From JBNKLG01 sp050292235 (lineage in GTDB: Bacteria > Pseudomonadota > Gammaproteobacteria > Chromatiales > Chromatiaceae), in NCBI GenBank assembly GCA_050292235.1, contig JBNKLG010000003.1, forward strand, positions 30,546 through 94,545: a DNA stretch of 64,000 nt, given 5' to 3'. The position numbers and the translations under genes were made by a program. The notes beneath the pieces were generated by a model. The model was not told the DNA's origin. It ran no database searches and saw only the letters and a program-made list of their open reading frames with translations. Below, in pieces: positions 59,281 through 64,000 of the stretch. Each line of letters starts with the position of its first letter. Positions within the stretch are counted from its first letter, which is position 1.

Positions 59281-60285
59281 ATGACAGTAAAAACCGCAAG
59301 TGTACTGGCCTTTGAGCGCAGACTGGATATTTCCGATGCCCTGTTCTGGCAGTTCGACAGCCAACAAAAGCAACCTCAATTAAAACCGGTTGCGATTACA
59401 GAAAAATCGGTACGGGGCACCATCAGCAACCGCCTGAAAAATGCCATCGCCAATGACCCGGTTAAACTGGATGCCGAAATCCAGAAAGCGAATCTGCAAA
59501 CCGTTGATGTGGCATCGCTTGATCACGATTGCGATACCCTGTTGGTCAAATGGAGCTGCAAGGTGTTGCCATTTAGCGGTAAACCCAGCGTCTGCAATGA
59601 CCTGGCGTATCAACAGCAATTACTATCCGTGGTCGGCCAATACCTGGATGAACAAGGTGTTGCAGAACTGGCACGCCGCTATGCCGCCAACATTGTCAAT
59701 GGCCGCTGGCTATGGAGGAATCGTCTGGGTGCCGAAAGCATTAACCTCAGCGTATCCCTATCGGCTGATGGCAGTAGCCCCATCACTGTAATCGACAACG
59801 CCAAAGACATTGACCTGACCAATTTTAACGATACCAGTCAGGTTAGTCGTGAATTGGCTGACTTGATTGAGAAAGGTCTCAAAGGTGAGCAGTTTGTCAT
59901 GCTCTATATTCAGGCGAGACTCAACTGTGGTTATGGACAGGAAGTCTATCCCTCACAGGAGTTGATCCTGGAGACTGGCGATAAAAAAAGCAAGGTACTC
60001 TACGAGAAAAATAAAATAGCCGGTATGCACTCCCAAAAAATCAGCAATGCCATTCGCACGATAGACACCTGGTATCCAGAGGCACAATTCCCGATTGCAG
60101 CAGAACCCTATGGTGCAGTGACCACGATGGGCACTGCCTTCCGCCAGCCCAAGCAAAAGCAGGATTTCTACTCACTTTTTGATGGCTGGGTTACTGAAAA
60201 TAAGATTCCAGCGGTTGATCAGCAACACTATGTTATGTCGGTTCTGATCAGAGGCGGGGTCTTTGGCGCCAGTGGCAAGGAGTAA
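59281..60285 (+). CDS. csy3: Csy3 (Cas7f), crRNA backbone subunit
   Basis: A 334-residue RAMP backbone subunit, six copies of which normally coat a 32-nt spacer, one per 6 nt. It has ASVLAFERRLDISDALFWQ, EKSVRGTISNRLKN and GRWLWRNRLGAESINLSV, the standard Csy3 segments. AAGGAGAACCACC precedes ATG 59281. The frame runs upstream into csy2 but the start is clear. Confidence 0.96.
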   Translation: MTVKTASVLAFERRLDISDALFWQFDSQQKQPQLKPVAITEKSVRGTISNRLKNAIANDPVKLDAEIQKANLQTVDVASLDHDCDTLLVKWSCKVLPFSGKPSVCNDLAYQQQLLSVVGQYLDEQGVAELARRYAANIVNGRWLWRNRLGAESINLSVSLSADGSSPITVIDNAKDIDLTNFNDTSQVSRELADLIEKGLKGEQFVMLYIQARLNCGYGQEVYPSQELILETGDKKSKVLYEKNKIAGMHSQKISNAIRTIDTWYPEAQFPIAAEPYGAVTTMGTAFRQPKQKQDFYSLFDGWVTENKIPAVDQQHYVMSVLIRGGVFGASGKE

Positions 60286-60287
60286 CC

Positions 60288-60860
60288 ATGGACAGCTATT
60301 TCGAGCTAAAAGCGATTCCTGACCCGGAGCTATTGCAATCAGAAGTACTGGCACAACTGATGCAGATTACTCACCGGTTAATGCCTGAATATGCGGGTCG
60401 TGTAGGTGTCAGCTTTCCCGGTTATGGCCAATCAAGAACACTGGGGGGGATACTGCGTTTACATGGGGATAATACAGACCTTAAAAAACTACAATCCCAG
60501 CTCAAAGAACACCCCATCATTCGCAGCTATGCTCTGATCACTGATGTTGGGTCGGTGCCCAATAAAATTACTGATTACGGCGTGTTTAAGCGTCTGCATG
60601 TGAAAAGTAATAGTGATATCAGGCGCCTTATAGACCGGCATAAAAAGCGAGGAACATGGACTAAGGATCTTGGTGCTGCCATAACCAAGAAATACCGTCA
60701 AACTACCCTATGCCCGCATCTGAAACTAAAGAGCAGCAGTACCGGGCAACCCGTTTTCTTACTGTTTATCAAAAAACAGATTTTGAAAAGGCCCTCAGAA
60801 AATGCAGTGTTTGGAAGCTATGGCTTAAGTAAAGACGGATCTGCCATACCTTTATTCTGA
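60288..60860 (+). CDS. csy4: Csy4 (Cas6f), crRNA-processing endoribonuclease
   Basis: A 190-residue RNase that cuts the repeat 3' of the hairpin and stays on it. The catalytic His is His29 (QITHRLM), the same position as in Pseudomonas Csy4. The Arg-rich helix DIRRLIDRHKKRG binds the stem, and the C-terminus is FGSYGLSKDGSAIPLF. It starts 2 nt after csy3. The last gene before the leader and array. Confidence 0.96.
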   Translation: MDSYFELKAIPDPELLQSEVLAQLMQITHRLMPEYAGRVGVSFPGYGQSRTLGGILRLHGDNTDLKKLQSQLKEHPIIRSYALITDVGSVPNKITDYGVFKRLHVKSNSDIRRLIDRHKKRGTWTKDLGAAITKKYRQTTLCPHLKLKSSSTGQPVFLLFIKKQILKRPSENAVFGSYGLSKDGSAIPLF

Positions 60861-60991
60861 CCATTCCATTTTGTTCTTTAAAAATTAGCATTAAAATCAA
60901 TGTATTATAAAAACAGTCCTAAACCATTGGGTAAACCAACAGTTTAGGACTATCGCATTGTTATGATTGGGTTTTTTTGTTTTAATTTACA
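60861..60991 (+). promoter_or_regulatory. Array leader with IHF-type site and inverted repeat
   Basis: An AT-rich leader directly after csy4. AATCAATGTATTA at 60895-60907 fits the IHF consensus exactly (WATCAANNNNTTR). A near match, TATCGCATTGTTA at 60951-60963, could be a second site. AGTCCTAAAC (60915-60924) and GTTTAGGACT (60942-60951) form a perfect 10-bp inverted repeat. A T-run (60972-60979) ends next to the first repeat. These are the expected features of I-F leaders where IHF bends DNA for Cas1-Cas2-3 integration. The promoter is not pinpointed. Confidence 0.75.
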
Positions 60992-63726
60992 GCTCACTGC
61001 CGCATAGGCAGCTTAGAAAATATGATAATGATCCAAAGAAGCGAGATTCCTGCTCACTGCCGCATAGGCAGCTTAGAAAAGTTGTTCAGCTACGTTCATG
61101 TGTTTACCCTCGCTCACTGCCGCATAGGCAGCTTAGAAATCCGGCGGAACGAAGTCACTGGCCAACTGCACGCTCACTGCCGCATAGGCAGCTTAGAAAT
61201 TGTACGTGCTCAGACAGACACGCAGCAGCTTGCTCACTGCCGCATAGGCAGCTTAGAAATCTTAGCGCCCGTGACACCTGCTCCCAGTGCGGCTCACTGC
61301 CGCATAGGCAGCTTAGAAAAGTGCATGTACTCAAGAGCAATCATCGGATGAGCTCACTGCCGCATAGGCAGCTTAGAAAAATCGGCCAACTGCTTTTGGG
61401 CGTTATTGAGAGCTCACTGCCGCATAGGCAGCTTAGAAAATATTTGGCAAGGGCGCGACGCTGGGCACTGCGCTCACTGCCGCATAGGCAGCTTAGAAAA
61501 TCGACTACGTACACGACTATCAGCGTGTCGCGCTCACTGCCGCATAGGCAGCTTAGAAAACCCGTATTTAGCCTGATCGTTTTCATGTTGAGCTCACTGC
61601 CGCATAGGCAGCTTAGAAAAACATCACCGCCGGGATCGTCGATGGGCTGAAGCTCACTGCCGCATAGGCAGCTTAGAAAACAAGGGATGCGGTTGAGTCC
61701 GCGATCTCAAGGCTCACTGCCGCATAGGCAGCTTAGAAATCTCGCAGTTTTCTGCGACGCACTTCGGCCTCGGCTCACTGCCGCATAGGCAGCTTAGAAA
61801 AGCTTTTGCGCGGATTTCTGATTCCGTCCCTCGCTCACTGCCGCATAGGCAGCTTAGAAAAGTGGCCGAGGCCTGTCCTCATTCGGCTCGAAGCTCACTG
61901 CCGCATAGGCAGCTTAGAAATCGCTGACCAACATCACTGCCGGGATCGTCGAGCTCACTGCCGCATAGGCAGCTTAGAAAAGCAGGGTCATCACCTGCCT
62001 GGTCACCAGCTGGCTCACTGCCGCATAGGCAGCTTAGAAATCCTGATCCCAGGTCTTGCTGATCGCAGCAGAGCTCACTGCCGCATAGGCAGCTTAGAAA
62101 AGTCGACGGATCCGATGATGCCGTCGATCAATGCTCACTGCCGCATAGGCAGCTTAGAAATGCTGGCCTGGATGGGATGGAATGAGGCGTCTGCTCACTG
62201 CCGCATAGGCAGCTTAGAAATAAAAAGCCATCGAGGTAGCCGGGTGGCATTTGCTCACTGCCGCATAGGCAGCTTAGAAACATAACTACGGAGCGGCGCG
62301 ACCGACCCGAAACGCTCACTGCCGCATAGGCAGCTTAGAAAATGATGAAGTCAGCCAGGGTTGGGTATACCAAGCTCACTGCCGCATAGGCAGCTTAGAA
62401 AAAAGAAGTCGTTGGTATCCTATCCGGGGAAGAGCTCACTGCCGCATAGGCAGCTTAGAAAGCCAAGGCCGTGCAGGTCATAGTTAACAATGTACTCACT
62501 GCCGCATAGGCAGCTTAGAAAGTCAGAGTATTGACCGTAAACAGCCTGAAGATGCTCACTGCCGCATAGGCAGCTTAGAAACATTTATTTTAAACTCAAA
62601 TGAGGTGGATCAAAGCTCACTGCCGCATAGGCAGCTTAGAAAAGGTACTACGCAAACAGGTTCATCAATGGCGGGCTCACTGCCGCATAGGCAGCTTAGA
62701 AAAACGCCCGGCCCGCCATAGGCCAAGCACTTTACGCTCACTGCCGCATAGGCAGCTTAGAAATATTCAAAAGAAAGCCGGAAGCGTGCAACAACGCTCA
62801 CTGCCGCATAGGCAGCTTAGAAATTTGTTACGATATAACAGGCATTGAAGCCTTTGCTCACTGCCGCATAGGCAGCTTAGAAATTGCGACTCATGTGCCC
62901 GTAGTGTCCTTGCTCGCTCACTGCCGCATAGGCAGCTTAGAAAAGGCTGTAGCTGCTGCGGTCTCCGCTCTCAGCGCTCACTGCCGCATAGGCAGCTTAG
63001 AAAAACATTCAAGCGCAACAGCGGCTGCGCCGTTGGCTCACTGCCGCATAGGCAGCTTAGAAAATATTGTCCGCGTCTGGGATGCACACCATCGAGCTCA
63101 CTGCCGCATAGGCAGCTTAGAAATTCGCACAGATCCGATGTTCCGATTGAATACGGCTCACTGCCGCATAGGCAGCTTAGAAAACACGATGATGGTGAGA
63201 AGGTGGTACCGAAACCGCTCACTGCCGCATAGGCAGCTTAGAAATGAGAAGCTGAGAACGTCTATAAGCGGACAGGGCTCACTGCCGCATAGGCAGCTTA
63301 GAAAACCAGCCATTCGTCATCATGTGGTGGTGGTCAGCTCACTGCCGCATAGGCAGCTTAGAAATCACAAAAGATAACTCGATTTTGTCGGGGATCGCTC
63401 ACTGCCGCATAGGCAGCTTAGAAAATGAACTGGCAGAGCCGGACGAAGAGGCAAGCGCTCACTGCCGCATAGGCAGCTTAGAAAAGTTTACTGATAATGC
63501 CCGCCCACACCGCCGCGCTCACTGCCGCATAGGCAGCTTAGAAAGTCTTTGAGACGCAAGAGCGTGTCAATAAAGAGCTCACTGCCGCATAGGCAGCTTA
63601 GAAATTGCGGTAGATAACACAAGTGCAGGATTCATCAGCTCACTGCCGCATAGGCAGCTTAGAAAAACAAATCACGAGCCACTAATTTATTTTCAACCGC
63701 TCACTGCCGCATAGGCAGCCTACAAT
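60992..63726 (+). CRISPR. Type I-F CRISPR array, 46 repeats and 45 spacers
   Basis: The 28-nt repeat begins GCTCACTGCC and ends GGCAGCTTAGAAA with the hairpin CTGCCGCATAGGCAG; start-to-start spacing is 60 or 61 nt, giving 32- or 33-nt spacers. The last copy (63699-63726) differs at positions 22, 25 and 28, so the leader and newest spacers are on the csy4 side. One internal copy near 62494 starts with A. Spacers at 61620-61651 and 61921-61952 overlap in target by 23 nt. I found no spacer that clearly matches another part of this window. Transcription direction is plus. Confidence 0.98.
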
Positions 63727-63784
63727 GCTATAAATCCAATATGCCTTTACACTGGTTTGACAGCAACAAAGCACTTCTCATTGC

Positions 63785-63812
63785 AAAAAAAACAGCCCCG
63801 AAAGGGGCTGCT
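63785..63812 (-). terminator. Rho-independent terminator of the minus-strand gene at the right edge
   Basis: GCAGCCCC with loop TTTC and GGGGCTG on the minus strand, followed by an eight-base T-run (the A-run 63785-63792 on plus). It faces the end of the CRISPR array and would also limit read-through toward it. Confidence 0.85.
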
Positions 63813-63836
63813 TCATTGTATCGCTGAGGAAGGCGA

Positions 63837-64000
63837 TCAGGGTTTGCGGTAAATACCGTGGCCCACGGATACCACCTCACCGCGCTTTTTCAGATACGCC
63901 ATGGACTGCGACAGGTTCTTCGGTTTCATACCCAAGGCATCCAGCTGTGCACCAATCTCTTTGGTGGTGATCTCAACCGCCCCTTGGACAATTTCAACAA
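63837..64000 (-). CDS. Unidentified protein, C-terminal part, cut by the window edge
   Basis: The stop TGA is at 63837-63839 and the frame is open to the right edge for at least 53 residues. The visible part, EITTKEIGAQLDALGMK, then NLSQSMAYLKKRGEVV and SVGHGIYRKP, looks like the end of a winged-helix domain, but I cannot name the family. A terminator follows it on the minus strand. It is the nearest gene downstream of the array. Confidence 0.6.
   Translation of the reverse strand, partial: VEIVQGAVEITTKEIGAQLDALGMKPKNLSQSMAYLKKRGEVVSVGHGIYRKP

Noticed and set aside
60915..60979. Leader inverted repeat plus T-run as a csy operon terminator
   Set aside because: The T-run is over 20 nt from the stem, too far for a standard intrinsic terminator, though a weak effect cannot be excluded.
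60967..63552. Long open frames through the CRISPR array with repeated SLPHRQLR or AHCRIGSLE units
   Set aside because: They are translations of the 28-nt repeat plus spacers; the 60-nt period keeps the frame open by chance.
51489..63726. Transposon-associated type I-F3 (Tn7-like) system
   Set aside because: cas1 and a full-length cas2-3 are present, csy1 and csy2 are separate, and no tns genes or Tn7 ends are visible.

Overview
The window looks like a chromosomal segment of a free-living or host-associated gammaproteobacterium. Evidence is the Kdo/heptose lipopolysaccharide genes (waaF, waaC, hldE, waaA, msbA and an LpxL-type acyltransferase), groESL behind a CIRCE operator, glnE, and a type I-F CRISPR-Cas locus. 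I cannot name the genus; a Chromatiales or sulfur-oxidiser relative is a guess.

Layout. 1-11.6 kb is mostly housekeeping: the pyrK 3' end, two bacteriohemerythrins and a globin, rpmE, malic enzyme, citrate synthase, a CHASE2 adenylate cyclase (minus strand), groES-groEL, ppnP, an alpha/beta hydrolase and a DUF4405 membrane protein. 11.7-27.6 kb is a long plus-strand run: glnE, ilvE, a zinc-ribbon protein, then LPS core genes (waaF, waaC, a family 2 glycosyltransferase), a UDP-sugar dehydrogenase, a CMP-nonulosonate set (neuB/neuC/neuA-like), a UDP-sulfoquinovose synthase homologue, two glycosyltransferases and an FkbM methyltransferase. Many of these overlap by ATGA. A XRE-ImmA/PIN toxin-antitoxin-like pair (27.7-29.3 kb) separates this run from a minus-strand glycosyltransferase/msbA/lpxL block (29.3-37.3 kb). 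A nucleotidyltransferase module, flanked by direct repeats, sits between lpxL and the plus-strand hldE-oxidoreductase-aldo/keto reductase-waaA operon. 42.8-51.3 kb holds minus-strand maintenance genes: isochorismatase-like, pcm-like, yajL-like, comFB, dctP, a GIY-YIG protein, uvrD, tcdA, a 2OG oxygenase-like protein and dgt.

51.5-63.7 kb is a complete type I-F locus: cas1, cas2-3, csy1, csy2, csy3, csy4, an IHF-type leader and an array of 46 repeats and 45 spacers. It has two irregularities. A VapBC toxin-antitoxin pair lies on the opposite strand between cas1 and cas2-3. Between cas2-3 and csy1 there is a degenerate two-repeat mini-CRISPR. Its single 26-nt spacer matches two tandem sites just downstream. 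Each site has a 5' CC (the type I-F PAM), and they lie directly upstream of the -35 box of the promoter in front of a 77-codon unknown gene and csy1-4. The simplest reading is that the mini-array makes a crRNA-like guide that directs the Csy complex to repress its own operon, or a toxin-like first gene, without cutting. This is the most interesting item in the window. It is analogous to the CreA/CreR RNAs described in other CRISPR subtypes, but here it is inferred from sequence only.

The window ends in the 3' part of an unidentified minus-strand gene with its own terminator facing the array.
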